Origin: Caulobacter sp. NIBR1757
GTDB taxonomy: Bacteria; Pseudomonadota; Alphaproteobacteria; Caulobacterales; Caulobacteraceae
Direction of reading: 5' to 3'
Assembly: GCF_027912495.1 (NCBI RefSeq)
Contig: NZ_CP115463.1
Location: 310,001-374,000 of the forward strand
Length of the DNA stretch: 64,000 bases
Position numbers and translations under genes: made by a program. Below the pieces are notes generated by a model that was not told the DNA's origin, did no database searches, and was given only the letters and a program-made list of their open reading frames with translations. Positions 1 to 8,784 of the stretch are shown in pieces. Numbering within the stretch: position 1 is the first letter of the stretch; the number at the start of each line of letters is the position of its first letter.

Positions 1-1281
1 GAGCCGACCACGGCGCTGGACGTCACCGTGCAGGCGGAGATCCTCGACCTGATGGCCGAGCTGCAGCGCGAGACCCGCACCGCGCTCGTTCTCATCACCC
101 ATGACATGGGCGTCATCGCCCGGCTGGCCGACCGCGTCTGCGTGATGAAGGACGGCGCCTATGTCGAGGAGGGCCCGGCCGCCGACCTCTTCGCCAACCC
201 CCGGACCGCCTACACCCGCAGCCTGCTCGACGCCATTCCGCGGCTCGACCGCGAGGATCGCGGCGGCCGCCCGACCCTCGATCCGGTGGGGGCCGAGGCC
301 CCGATCATCGTCCAGGGCGACGACGTGAAGGTCTGGTTCCCGGTCCGCCAGGGCTTCCTCGGCAAGAAGGTCATGCTGCGCGCCGTCGATGGCGTCGACT
401 TCTCCATCCGCCAGGGCGAGACCCTCGGCGTGGTCGGCGAAAGCGGCTGCGGCAAGTCGACCCTCAGCCGGGCGGTGCTGCGCCTGCTGCCCAAGGGCAG
501 CGGCGAGCTGGGCGGGGCGATCACCGTCATGGGCCGCGACATCACCCGGGCCGACGAAGAGACCATGCGCAAGGCCCGAAAGGACCTGCAGATCGTCTTC
601 CAGGACCCCCTGGCCAGCCTCGATCCGCGCTCGACGGTCGGCGATTCCATCGCCGAGCCGCTGCGCGTCTTCCGCCCGCAGCTGAACCGGCGTGAGCGGG
701 AGTTCGAGGCCGCCGCCATGATGGAACGGGCCGGCCTGTCGCCGACCCTGATCAACCGCTATCCGCACGAGCTCAGCGGCGGCCAGAACCAGCGGGTCGG
801 CATCGCCCGGGCGATGATCCTGAAACCGAAACTGGTCATCTGCGACGAGGCGGTCAGCGCGCTCGACGTCTCGATCCGGGCCCAGATCATCGACCTGCTG
901 ATCAATCTCCAGAAGGAGATGGGCATGGCGATGATGTTCATCAGCCACGACCTGGCGGTGGTCCGCGAGATCAGCCACCGGGTGATGGTGCTCTATCTCG
1001 GCCGAGTGATGGAGCTGGCGACGCGCGAGCGGCTCTACGCCCATCCGCAGCATCCCTACACCAAGGCCCTGCTGTCGGCCGCGCCGATCCCCGATCCGGC
1101 CATCGAGCGCAGCCGCAAGCGGGTGCGGCTGACCGGCGAGCCGCCGTCGCCGCTGGATCCGCGTTCGGCCCTGCGCTTCCTGCCGTCGAAACTGACGGTC
1201 GATCCGCTGGCGCCGATCTACATTCCGCGCTTGAATGAGGTCGAGCCTGGCCATCTGGTCAGCGAGTACGATCCCGCCTGA
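1..1281 (+). CDS. Dipeptide/oligopeptide ABC importer, fused dual ATPase (5' truncated)
   Basis: The reading frame is open from the first base, so the gene begins outside the window. What remains is the end of a first ATPase domain (EPTTALDVTV after the Walker B site, then the H-loop ITHDMGV) and a complete second one: Walker A GESGCGKST, signature LSGGQNQRVGIARA, Walker B LVICDEAVSALD, H-loop ISHDLAVV. The C-terminal segment HPYTKALL...GEPPSPLDP is the oligopeptide-transporter tail typical of DppD/DppF and OppD/OppF. Two such ATPases in one chain is the YejF/GsiA arrangement. It would energise peptide uptake at the inner membrane; the permease and binding-protein genes are presumably upstream. 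Substrate cannot be told from this part. Confidence 0.93.
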   Translation, partial: EPTTALDVTVQAEILDLMAELQRETRTALVLITHDMGVIARLADRVCVMKDGAYVEEGPAADLFANPRTAYTRSLLDAIPRLDREDRGGRPTLDPVGAEAPIIVQGDDVKVWFPVRQGFLGKKVMLRAVDGVDFSIRQGETLGVVGESGCGKSTLSRAVLRLLPKGSGELGGAITVMGRDITRADEETMRKARKDLQIVFQDPLASLDPRSTVGDSIAEPLRVFRPQLNRREREFEAAAMMERAGLSPTLINRYPHELSGGQNQRVGIARAMILKPKLVICDEAVSALDVSIRAQIIDLLINLQKEMGMAMMFISHDLAVVREISHRVMVLYLGRVMELATRERLYAHPQHPYTKALLSAAPIPDPAIERSRKRVRLTGEPPSPLDPRSALRFLPSKLTVDPLAPIYIPRLNEVEPGHLVSEYDPA

Positions 1282-1311
1282 GGCGGTCATGGTTTTCAAA
1301 AGGTCCGCGAC

Positions 1312-3273
1312 ATGATCCGATGTCTTCTCCTCGTTTCCGGGGCGGTCGCCGCCTTCGCCGCGCCGCTGGCCGCCCCCCTGGCCGTCGTCGCCGCCGATGC
1401 TCCCGCCGTCGAGAAGCGCCAGGTCGGGACCCTGACCCTGGAGAACGTGCCGCCGACGCCGCCTGCGGTGCGCGAGGCCCTGCGCCGCTACCAGAACGCC
1501 CGCTCGGCCGGCTTCGCCAGCTGGCTGGACGACGGCTCGATGCTGATCGCCACCCGCTTCGGCCAGACCTCCCAGCTGCACCGCGTCGCCCGCCCCGGCG
1601 GCGACCGCACCCAGCTGACCTTCTTCGACGAGCCGGTGGGCGGGGCCGAGGGCGTGCCGGGCTCGAAGGACCATTTCATCTTCGCCAAGGACACCGGCGG
1701 CGACGAATACTACCAGGGCTATCTGATGGGGCTCGATGGCCCCGAGGTCGCCTTCACCGAGCCGGGCACCCGCAACCAGTCGATGGTGTTCAGCAAGGAC
1801 GGCAAGACCCTGGTCTGGGCGCGGGTCGGCAAGGGCGACCCCGACTATGACATCGTCACCATGACGGTCGGCGATCCGGCCAGCCGTCGGAAGGTGCTGG
1901 ACGCCAGCGGCGCCACCGCCCCGATCGCCGTCTCGCCGGACGGGCGGAGCGTCCTGCTCGGCCGCTACATCTCGGCGGTGTCGAGCAAGCTCTACCTGCT
2001 GGACCTGGCCAGCGGAAAGGTCAGCGATCTGGGCGCGACCAAGGGCGATGTGGCCTACGCCGGCGGCCAGTTCGCGCCGGACGGCAAGTCGGTGCTGGTG
2101 CTCAGCGACGAGGGCAGCGACTTCAAGCGGCTGGTCAGCCTCGACCTTGCGACCGGCAAGTCGGTTCCGATCTCGCCGCCGGATCTCGAATGGGACGTCG
2201 AGGAATTCGACCTCTCGCCCGATGGCCGTCTGCTGGCCTACAGCGTCAACGAGGGCGGCCGCAGCCGCGTCGTGGTGCAGGGCTTTCGCACCAGACAGGC
2301 CGTGCCGCAGCCCAACCTGCCGGTCGGGGTCCTGGGGTCGCTGAAGTTCTCGCCCGACAGCAAGAGCCTGGCCATCGGCCTCAACGCCGCCACCTCGCCG
2401 GCCGACGTCTATGTCTTCGATCCGGGCAACGGCACGCTGGCCCGCTGGACCTTCAGCGAGGCCGGCGGCCTCGACCTGACGGCGCTGCGCGAGCCGGAAC
2501 TGGTCAGCTTCAAGTCCTTCGACGGCCTTGAGGTCCCGGCCTGGGTCTACAAGCCGGCAAAGATCAACGGCCGCGCGCCTGTCATCATCGACATCCACGG
2601 CGGGCCCGAGGGCCAGGACCGGCCGGGCTTCAGCACCCGTCGGCAGTACTGGGCGGCCGAGCTGGGGGCGGTGACCATCGCCCCCAACGTCCGCGGCTCG
2701 GACGGCTACGGCAAGCGCTACATCCAACTCGACAACGGCCCCCTGCGCCAGGACAGCGTCAAGGACATCGGCGCCCTGCTCGACTGGATCGCCACCCAGC
2801 CGGACCTCGATAAGGACCGGGTGGTGGTCTATGGCGGCAGCTATGGCGGCTTCATGGTGCTGGCCTCCCTGGCCGCCTATTCCGACCGGCTGGCCGGGGC
2901 CGTCGACATCGTCGGCATCTCCAACTTCAAGACCTTCCTGACCAACACCGAGGGCTATCGCCGCGACCTGCGCCGGGCCGAATACGGCGATGAGCGCGAC
3001 CCGAAGATGGCCGCCGTCTTCGACCAGATCTCGCCGCTGAACCTGACGGCGAAGATGAAGAAGCCGCTGTTCGTCATCCAGGGCCGCAATGACCCGCGGG
3101 TGCCCTGGACGGAGGCCGAACAGATCGTCTCCAAGGTGCGCGGCCAGGGCGGCGATGTCTGGTACATGATCGCCGCCGACGAGGGCCACGGCTTCCGCAA
3201 GAAGCAGAACGTCGATGCCCAGCGCGAGGCCGAGACGCTGTTCCTGGGGAAGGTGTTCGGCCCACCCAAATAA
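1312..3273 (+). CDS. S9 family prolyl oligopeptidase-like peptidase, exported
   Basis: 653 residues with an N-terminal hydrophobic signal (LLLVSGAVAAFAAPLAAP). Residues about 60-380 look like the beta-propeller of S9 peptidases, with repeated SPDGRS/APDGKS/SPDSKS turns. The C-terminal alpha/beta-hydrolase domain carries a plausible triad: Ser510 in GGSYGG, Asp594 in GRNDPRVP and His626 in DEGHGF. Such enzymes cleave short peptides, here probably in the periplasm. It starts 30 bases after the ABC ATPase gene, so co-transcription with peptide uptake is possible. A second, distinct S9 peptidase lies at 23634-25679. Exact specificity is unknown. Confidence 0.9.
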   Translation: MIRCLLLVSGAVAAFAAPLAAPLAVVAADAPAVEKRQVGTLTLENVPPTPPAVREALRRYQNARSAGFASWLDDGSMLIATRFGQTSQLHRVARPGGDRTQLTFFDEPVGGAEGVPGSKDHFIFAKDTGGDEYYQGYLMGLDGPEVAFTEPGTRNQSMVFSKDGKTLVWARVGKGDPDYDIVTMTVGDPASRRKVLDASGATAPIAVSPDGRSVLLGRYISAVSSKLYLLDLASGKVSDLGATKGDVAYAGGQFAPDGKSVLVLSDEGSDFKRLVSLDLATGKSVPISPPDLEWDVEEFDLSPDGRLLAYSVNEGGRSRVVVQGFRTRQAVPQPNLPVGVLGSLKFSPDSKSLAIGLNAATSPADVYVFDPGNGTLARWTFSEAGGLDLTALREPELVSFKSFDGLEVPAWVYKPAKINGRAPVIIDIHGGPEGQDRPGFSTRRQYWAAELGAVTIAPNVRGSDGYGKRYIQLDNGPLRQDSVKDIGALLDWIATQPDLDKDRVVVYGGSYGGFMVLASLAAYSDRLAGAVDIVGISNFKTFLTNTEGYRRDLRRAEYGDERDPKMAAVFDQISPLNLTAKMKKPLFVIQGRNDPRVPWTEAEQIVSKVRGQGGDVWYMIAADEGHGFRKKQNVDAQREAETLFLGKVFGPPK

Positions 3274-3326
3274 GCCGCTCATCCCGGCAACGGGCGTGCC
3301 GGCGATTGTGAGTTCGCCTCTGGGCG

Positions 3327-3485
3327 CCCTTCTCCCCTCGGGGGAGAAGGTGTCGGCGAAGCCGACGGATGAGGGGGCTCACCGGCCTCCGACGCAGTCA
3401 TGTCTAACCACTTCATCGCGGCTTGCAGACCTATCGACCCCTCATCCGGCGCTTCGCGCCACCTTCTCCCACAAGGGGAGAAGGG
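3327..3485. repeat. Composite palindromic repeat, family A copy 1
   Basis: Two hairpin units face each other between convergent genes. The left unit begins CCCTTCTCCC, folds on GGGAGAAGG and ends GGATGAGGGG. The right unit begins CCCCTCATCCG and ends GGGGAGAAGGG. The layout is the same as the full 178-base copy at 5662-5839, though the core is more diverged. It fills the 291-base gap between the peptidase and sulfotransferase genes and could also act as a transcript end. Confidence 0.8.
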
Positions 3486-3564
3486 ACACTCACGGCGGCT
3501 GACGCAGTCTTGGACATCGGTCGCCCGATGCGACAGACGTGGGCGCCTTATCGGGGAGCGTCCG

Positions 3565-4362
3565 TCAAGCGCGGTTGTCCGCCCGGCAGCGCTCATAGAG
3601 CGTCTGGTCGCGGGCGCAGAGCCGGTCGATCCGCCGCCGCTCGTCGGCCGTGATCTCCAGGCGGCCAGCCTCGGTGCTGTTGTGGCGGCCGAAAAGGGTG
3701 GGGCGGTCCAGCCGTTCGGCTATGCGTTTAGCCAGGTTTTCCGCCGTCTCGAGGGTGGCCCAGTCCCAGAGGTTGTCGGCCAGCCAGGGCTCGAGCGGCT
3801 GATCCTGGCGCCAGCCGAGGAAGGCTGCCGCCGGATCGCTGAACACCTCGGCATGGTCGAGCTGAAAATCGAGGAAGCCGGCGAAATCGCGTTCCGCCGC
3901 GACGCGCGCCAGCCGGTGGGCGTCGAACCGCTGCCAGGGCTTCTTCTTCAGGTAGCCGGCGCGGGCGTAGTGGTAGTCGCTGAGCGCCCGCGCCGCCGGG
4001 TCGCGCAGCAGGGTGACGAAGCGGACCGGCCGGCTGAGGCGCCGGCGAACGAGGCCGTGGTCGCTGTGGCCGCCGGCGATCAGGTCGCCCGGCCGCGCCT
4101 CCGCCTCGATCCGGGCGAACGCGGCCGACAGGCTGGCCGTCCCCAGCTTCTGCATCAGGTTCTGGCGCTGCGAGCGCCACAGGCGAAAAGCCTGCCAGCG
4201 GGACAGGGCCGCTTCCGGGCGCAGGGTGTCGGGCAGGTAGAAGACGCGGCGGCCGGCGAAGGCCTCGCCGAGCATCAGCAGCAGGCTCTTGGACCCGCTC
4301 TTGGGCACGCGCACGCAGTGGATGAGGGCGTCTTCGCTCACGGAACGACCGCTAGCAGACAT
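3565..4362 (-). CDS. Sulfotransferase family protein
   Basis: 265 residues. Near the N-terminus, CVRVPKSGSKSL has the form of the PAPS 5'-phosphosulfate-binding loop (PKxGSxSL). LLRDPAARALSDYHYAR at about residues 120-135 matches the 3'-phosphate-binding motif (RDPxxRxxSxY). The family moves sulfate from PAPS to carbohydrate or other acceptors in the cytoplasm. No polysaccharide or Nod-factor genes are adjacent, so the acceptor is unknown. It stands alone on the minus strand, 15 bases before cheR. The start is the ATG of MSASGRSV. Confidence 0.8.
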   Translation of the reverse strand: MSASGRSVSEDALIHCVRVPKSGSKSLLLMLGEAFAGRRVFYLPDTLRPEAALSRWQAFRLWRSQRQNLMQKLGTASLSAAFARIEAEARPGDLIAGGHSDHGLVRRRLSRPVRFVTLLRDPAARALSDYHYARAGYLKKKPWQRFDAHRLARVAAERDFAGFLDFQLDHAEVFSDPAAAFLGWRQDQPLEPWLADNLWDWATLETAENLAKRIAERLDRPTLFGRHNSTEAGRLEITADERRRIDRLCARDQTLYERCRADNRA

Positions 4363-4377
4363 ACCCCATATTGGAAA

Positions 4378-5208
4378 TCAGGCGGCGGCGGCCCGATAGG
4401 CGGGATTGCGCACATAGAGGCCGGGCCGGCCGGTCACCGGCCGGAAGGCCTCGGTGCTGCCCTCGGCCGCTTCCCCGTCGCCGAGGATCAGCAGGCCGTC
4501 GGGCGGCAGCAGGGCGGCCAGGCTTTCCAGCACCCGGCGGCGATAGGGGCCGTCCATCATGCTCAGCACGTTGCGGCAGAAGATGACGTCGAAGCGGCCC
4601 ATGACGGTTAGGTCGGCGATCAGGTTGACGCGGCGCCAGCGGACCCGCTGGCGGATGCGCGGCGTCAGGCGCCAGTTGTCCTCGACCTTCTCGAAATGCT
4701 GCAGCAGCTTGCGGATCGGCAGGCCGCGCTGGACCTCGAACTGGGTGTAGAGGCCCGACTGGGCCTTTTCCAGCGAGCGTTCCGACAGGTCCGACCCATA
4801 GATCTCGACCTTGGTCCCCGGCGGCAGGCCCTCGCCCTCCTCGGCGATCATCGCCAGACTGTAGGCCTCCTGGCCAGAACCGCAGGCGCAGCTCCACACC
4901 CGGATCGGCTCGGCGCCGCGCAGGCGGGCCAGGGTCGGCAGCAGTTCCTTGCTGAACGTCGCATAGGGCGCGCGGTCCCGGAAGAAGCCGGTCTCGCCCT
5001 GGGCCAGGGCCTCGACCACGGCCCAGATCAGCTTTTCCTCGCGCAGCGAGCGCAGGGCGGCGGCCATTTCCGGAATGCCGGGGAAGTTCTCGCGCCGGGC
5101 CAGCGGGCCCAGGCGGCTCTCGATCAGATAGGTCTTGGAGGGGTCGATCTTCAGGCCGGCGCGGGCGCGGGCCAGGGCGACGAACAGCTCGATGTCCTGC
5201 GGGCTCAT
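4378..5208 (-). CDS. CheR-type chemotaxis protein methyltransferase
   Basis: 276 residues starting at MSPQDIELF; the longer open frame upstream is only the shadow of the overlapping cheY-like gene. It has the all-helical N-terminal CheR domain (about 1-75) and an SAM-binding domain with VWSCACGSGQEAYSLAM (CheR motif I), YGSDLSERSLEKA and DVIFCRNVL. CheR methylates glutamates of chemoreceptors. The start overlaps the stop of the response-regulator gene as ATGA, which indicates translational coupling. No chemoreceptor, CheA or CheB gene is near, so it may serve a receptor encoded elsewhere or a developmental pathway. Confidence 0.92.
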   Translation of the reverse strand: MSPQDIELFVALARARAGLKIDPSKTYLIESRLGPLARRENFPGIPEMAAALRSLREEKLIWAVVEALAQGETGFFRDRAPYATFSKELLPTLARLRGAEPIRVWSCACGSGQEAYSLAMIAEEGEGLPPGTKVEIYGSDLSERSLEKAQSGLYTQFEVQRGLPIRKLLQHFEKVEDNWRLTPRIRQRVRWRRVNLIADLTVMGRFDVIFCRNVLSMMDGPYRRRVLESLAALLPPDGLLILGDGEAAEGSTEAFRPVTGRPGLYVRNPAYRAAAA

Positions 5209-5588
5209 ACCAGACCCGCCTCGGCGAACTTCGCCTCGATGATGTCGCCGTCGAAGGGTTTCATGATGTACTCGGCGGCCCCGGCGTCCAGCGCCTCGCG
5301 GATGCGGTCGGGTTCGGTCTCGACGCTGCAGAAGACGACGCGCGGGGCATCTCCGCCGGGCTCGGCCCGCAGCAGCCGCAGGAAGTCGATGCCGTTCATC
5401 ACCGGCATGTTCCAGTCCAGCAGGATGGCGTCGGGCATGGCCGCGCGACACCAGGCGAGCGCCTCCATCCCGTCGGCGGCCTCGGCGATTTCAAAGCCGA
5501 GGTCCTCCAGGATGCGGCGGGCCACCTTGCGGATCACCCGGCTGTCATCGACGACGAGACAGGTCTTCACGGCTGCGGAACGCTCCAT
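5205..5588 (-). CDS. CheY-like single-domain response regulator
   Basis: 127 residues, a receiver domain only: acidic pair in VVDDS (Asp14/Asp15), phospho-acceptor Asp58 in LLDWNMPVMNG, and conserved Lys110 in MKPF. With no output domain it would act by protein contact. An internal GTG at 5570 (VKTCLVVDDS) is an alternative start; it is preceded by GGAG, and relatives often begin at this point. It is coupled to cheR by ATGA and lies beside chpT, an arrangement that fits the Caulobacter cell-cycle/chemotaxis neighbourhood. Three TTAA tetramers lie upstream at 5618-5649. Confidence 0.92.
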   Translation of the reverse strand: MERSAAVKTCLVVDDSRVIRKVARRILEDLGFEIAEAADGMEALAWCRAAMPDAILLDWNMPVMNGIDFLRLLRAEPGGDAPRVVFCSVETEPDRIREALDAGAAEYIMKPFDGDIIEAKFAEAGLV

Positions 5589-5661
5589 CTTGAACGCTCT
5601 GTTGTGGGGGGTGTCGGTTAAGAGAGGATGGAGGCCGTTAAGAATTTAAGCGCGGAGCGCG

Positions 5662-5839
5662 CCCTTCTCCCGCTTGTCGGGAGAAGGTGGCGGCGAAGCC
5701 GCCGGATGAGGGCAGCGCCGGCTCATCCGATTGCACGCGTTCTGGCGCGGTTTGGCGCTGTCGCTACTCTTGCTTGGCCGGTGTTGCCCTCATCCGACCC
5801 CCTTCGGGGGCCACCTTCTCCCGACAAGCGGGAGAAGGG
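5662..5839. repeat. Composite palindromic repeat, family A copy 2 (complete)
   Basis: A 178-base element with perfect 30-base terminal inverted repeats: 5662-5691 begins CCCTTCTCCCGCTTGTCGGG, and 5810-5839 is its exact reverse complement. Each end is itself a hairpin (CTTCTCCCG with CGGGAGAAG). Inside are GGATGAGGGCAGC near the left end and TTGCCCTCATCCG near the right. The form is that of a MITE or paired REP unit. It fills most of the 255-base gap between cheY and chpT. It is the intact reference for the copy interrupted by the IS110 element at 62 kb. Confidence 0.88.
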
Positions 5840-5843
5840 AAAA

Positions 5844-6518
5844 TTACGCCGGCACCCACGCCGCCAGCGTCAGCTTCTCATCCCCCGCTTCCACCGCCAC
5901 CTGACCGCCGGCCTGGGCGACCAGGCTGTGAACGTAGAAGGCCTGGATCCAGGCGCCGCCCATGGCCTCGCCCTTGGGCTTGCCGAGCAGGCCGCCGGCG
6001 ACCTCAGGTTTCAGGCGGATACGGGGGCCGGTTCCCTCGACGCTGAGGGCGATGCGGCCGCCGGCCTCGACCACGCGGGCGGTGACCTGGCCGCCGGTCG
6101 GCAGGGCGGTTCCGGCGATCTGGCAGAGGTTGAGCAGCGTGCGGGCGGCCGGCTTGTTGAGGCTGGCCGGGGCGACCTCCCAGACCAGGGTCGATTTCAT
6201 GTGGCCGAAGACGCTCTGGGCCAGGGCCTCCAGGTCGCGGGCGTCGAACACCTCGACCGTCGAGGCCGAGCCGAAGGCGGCGCGGCAGAAGGCCAGCAGG
6301 TCGGCCAGCTTGCGGGCGCTCTGGGCAATGAGCGCCATGGCGTCTTCGCGCATGTCCTGGGCGGTCGGGTCGTCGAGCAGGTCGAGGCCGGAGACGATGG
6401 CGCTGGCCGGGCTGATGAAGTCGTGACAGAGGCGCGCCGCCAGCTGGGCGGCCAGATCGACCGGGTCGGCGATCGGGGTGGCGTCGTCTTGGGGCAGGGT
6501 TTCGGCGGCGTCGGTCAT
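5844..6518 (-). CDS. chpT: ChpT-like histidine phosphotransferase
   Basis: 224 residues. The N-terminal dimerisation helix has AARLCHDFISPASAIVSGLDLL with the candidate phosphorylated His32, followed by DMREDAMALIAQSARKL. A degenerate GHKL-like C-terminal domain follows and ends LTLAAWVPA. This combination is diagnostic of ChpT. In Caulobacter it carries phosphate from CckA to CtrA and CpdR, controlling cell-cycle transcription and proteolysis. The ATP-binding boxes of true kinases are missing, as expected. The gene ends five bases from a composite repeat and is transcribed toward the cheY-cheR pair. The symbol rests on motif similarity recognised by eye. Confidence 0.9.
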   Translation of the reverse strand: MTDAAETLPQDDATPIADPVDLAAQLAARLCHDFISPASAIVSGLDLLDDPTAQDMREDAMALIAQSARKLADLLAFCRAAFGSASTVEVFDARDLEALAQSVFGHMKSTLVWEVAPASLNKPAARTLLNLCQIAGTALPTGGQVTARVVEAGGRIALSVEGTGPRIRLKPEVAGGLLGKPKGEAMGGAWIQAFYVHSLVAQAGGQVAVEAGDEKLTLAAWVPA

Positions 6519-6578
6519 CCCTGGAGTCTAGCGGTGATTTGGCCGGCGAGCCAACGGCCCGCCGGCCCCTTCGGGGGA

Positions 6579-7583
6579 TCAGGCCGCCTTCCTTGTGGAG
6601 GGTTGGGCTGTCGAGGCTTGCGGCAGGCATTCCAGACCGATCAGCGTCTCGCGCACCGCCGCGTCGAGCGGGGTGTGCGGCTCGGCGCCGAGGAAATGGG
6701 TCAGACGGGCGTTGTCGAGCTGCACCGGGGCGGTCCAGAAGCCGCGCATCTCGAGCAGCTCGCGCATCGTCTCGTTGAACGGCGCGGCCAGGGGCAGCAC
6801 CGACCAGGGCAGAGGGCGCACCGGAATGGCCGGGTTGCCGACGACGCGGCGGATGGCGTCGGTGACCTCTGTTCCCGTGGCGTCCCAGTGGCCGGCGAAG
6901 TGGAAGCGGGCGAAGGGGCCCAGTTCACCCTCCCGGTCGGCCAGCCGGGCGAAGGTCTCGGCGACGTCCGGCAGATAGGCCCAGGCATGGCCGACGCCGG
7001 CCCGGCCGGGCGTCATGATGGCGGTCACCGGCTTGCCGGGCGTCACCAGGCCCTGGCTGAACCAGCCGTTGCCAGGCCGGGGACCGAAGTAGTCGCCGGC
7101 CCGCAGGATCAGCGAGCGCACGCCGTCGAGCGCCGCCGCCTCCAGCCGCGCCTCCATCGCCTTGCGGATGGCGCCCTTGCGGGTGTCGGGGGTCTGCGGC
7201 GCTTCCTCATGCAACAGGGGAAAGGCGTCCGGGCCATAGTTGTAGATGGTCCCGGGCAGCAGCAGCCGGGCCCCGCTGGCGCGGGCGGCGGCCAGGCTGC
7301 TTTCCAGCATCGGCAGGACCAGGCGCTTCCAGCCCCTGTATCCGGGCGGGTTGACGGCGTGGACGATCAGGTCCGCCCCCCGCGCCGCCTCGCCGACCGC
7401 TTTGGCGTCTAGGGCGTCGCCGCGCCGCCAGTCGAATTCCGGCCGGCCCTGGGCGCCGGCGGCGGGGTTGCGGGCCAGGGCGCGAATGCTCCAGCCGTGG
7501 CGGGCCAGGGCGTCGGCGGTCTCGCCGCCGATGCCGCCGGTGGCGCCGAGGATGAGGGCGGTCTTGCGGGGGGTGTGGGTCAT
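6579..7583 (-). CDS. NAD-dependent epimerase/dehydratase-like SDR protein
   Basis: 334 residues from MTHTPRK. A Rossmann dinucleotide loop ALILGATGGIGG lies at the N-terminus, followed by a GDALD segment, AVNPPGY and IYNYGPDAF; the usual extended-SDR YxxxK is not clearly present (ARKGAIRKA lies in the expected area). It may reduce or bind a sugar- or steroid-like substrate or act as an atypical SDR. The open frame extending to 8114 is a shadow of the LysR gene. It is transcribed divergently from that LysR gene across an 85-base gap, so it is probably the regulated target. Confidence 0.8.
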   Translation of the reverse strand: MTHTPRKTALILGATGGIGGETADALARHGWSIRALARNPAAGAQGRPEFDWRRGDALDAKAVGEAARGADLIVHAVNPPGYRGWKRLVLPMLESSLAAARASGARLLLPGTIYNYGPDAFPLLHEEAPQTPDTRKGAIRKAMEARLEAAALDGVRSLILRAGDYFGPRPGNGWFSQGLVTPGKPVTAIMTPGRAGVGHAWAYLPDVAETFARLADREGELGPFARFHFAGHWDATGTEVTDAIRRVVGNPAIPVRPLPWSVLPLAAPFNETMRELLEMRGFWTAPVQLDNARLTHFLGAEPHTPLDAAVRETLIGLECLPQASTAQPSTRKAA

Positions 7584-7668
7584 GTCCGGTCTCCTTCGAG
7601 AGGGAAGGTGGCCCAGGATGGCCTGGAAAAGAATTGTCCAAGAGTGCCTAGCTGATAGTCTAAAATAT

Positions 7669-8565
7669 ATGAACACCACTGACCCCGACTGGGAGGGCCA
7701 GCGCGCCTTCCTCGCCGTGCTGGAGACCGGCAGCCTGTCGGCCGCGGCCCGGCGCCTGGGCCTGGCCCAGCCCACCGTGCGCCGCCGTATCGAGGCGCTG
7801 GAGGCCCAGGTCGGCGCCGCCCTCTTCACCCGCACGCCCACGGGCCTGGCCGCCACCCCCGCCGCCGAGCCGCTGGGCGAGCATGTGCGGGCCATGGCCG
7901 CCGCCGCCGAGGCCTTCACCCGCACCGCCAGCGCCGAGGCCCAGGCCGAGTCCGGCACGGTGCGGATCACCGCCAGCGAGATCGTCGCCGTCGAGGTGCT
8001 GCCCGCCATCCTGGCCGAGCTGCAGGCGCGGCATCCGGCCCTGGCCATCGAGCTGGGCGCCAGCAACCGCAACGAGGACCTGCTGCGCCGCGAGGCCGAC
8101 ATCGCCGTGCGCATGTCGCCGCCGCGCCAGGACGCCTTGCTGGTCCGCCGGATCGGCGAGATTCCGCTGGGCCTTTTCGCTCACCGCCGTCTGACCGTGC
8201 GGTTCGGGGTTCCGGAGACGATGGACGACCTGCGCGGCTGGCCCGCCGTCGGCTTCGAGCATCCGCCGGCCTATCTGGAGCGGATGGTGGCGACCGGCTT
8301 CCGGTTCGCCATGGCCGATTTCAGCTTCCGGTCGGACAGCGACCTGGCCCAGCTGGCCGCCCTCCGAGCGGGTGTCGGCGCCGGCGCCTGCCAGATCCAG
8401 CTCGGCCGCCGCTGCCCCGATCTCGTTCCCTTGCTGGCCGACCAGTTCCGCTATCCGCTGGAGACCTGGGTGGTCATGCACGAGGACCTCAAGGGCCTGC
8501 GCCGGATGCGGCTGGTGTTCGACGCCCTGGTGGAGGGGATGACCGCCTACTGCCGCGAAGCCTGA
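7669..8565 (+). CDS. LysR family transcriptional regulator
   Basis: 298 residues. The N-terminal winged helix-turn-helix is clear (FLAVLETGSLSAAARRLGLAQPTVRRRIEALEAQ within residues 13-47), followed by the periplasmic-binding-protein-like effector domain beginning near SGTVRITASE. The start is the ATG at 7669, just inside an AT-rich stretch (TAAAATATATG); the frame upstream to 7246 is a shadow. It is divergent from the SDR gene, the usual arrangement for LysR regulators that control their neighbour and themselves. The inducer is unknown. Confidence 0.92.
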   Translation: MNTTDPDWEGQRAFLAVLETGSLSAAARRLGLAQPTVRRRIEALEAQVGAALFTRTPTGLAATPAAEPLGEHVRAMAAAAEAFTRTASAEAQAESGTVRITASEIVAVEVLPAILAELQARHPALAIELGASNRNEDLLRREADIAVRMSPPRQDALLVRRIGEIPLGLFAHRRLTVRFGVPETMDDLRGWPAVGFEHPPAYLERMVATGFRFAMADFSFRSDSDLAQLAALRAGVGAGACQIQLGRRCPDLVPLLADQFRYPLETWVVMHEDLKGLRRMRLVFDALVEGMTAYCREA

Positions 8566-8598
8566 CAAAGCGGCTTCGACCCGCTAAGGCCTCTTCCC

Positions 8599-8784
8599 AT
8601 GGCCCTCCCCTTCCTCGAGCCCGGCGCCTTGGTGCGCCTTCCGGATCGGCCGGACTGGGGCCTTGGCCAGGTGCAATCCTGCATCGGCCATCGGGTGACG
8701 GTGGATTTCGAGCAGGCCGGCAAGCAGGCGCTCGATGCGCGGGCGGTGCGGCTGGATGTGGTGGACGATGGAGAGTTCGAGTGA
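8599..8784 (+). CDS. DUF3553 family small protein
   Basis: 61 residues: FLEPGALVRLPDRPDWGLGQ followed by VQSCIGHRVTVDFEQAGKQ, the characteristic DUF3553 sequence seen in alphaproteobacteria and at the end of some helicase-related proteins. It is a small beta-rich domain with no established function. Its stop overlaps the GTG start of the following CysQ-like gene as GTGA, so the two are coupled. Confidence 0.85.
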   Translation: MALPFLEPGALVRLPDRPDWGLGQVQSCIGHRVTVDFEQAGKQALDARAVRLDVVDDGEFE

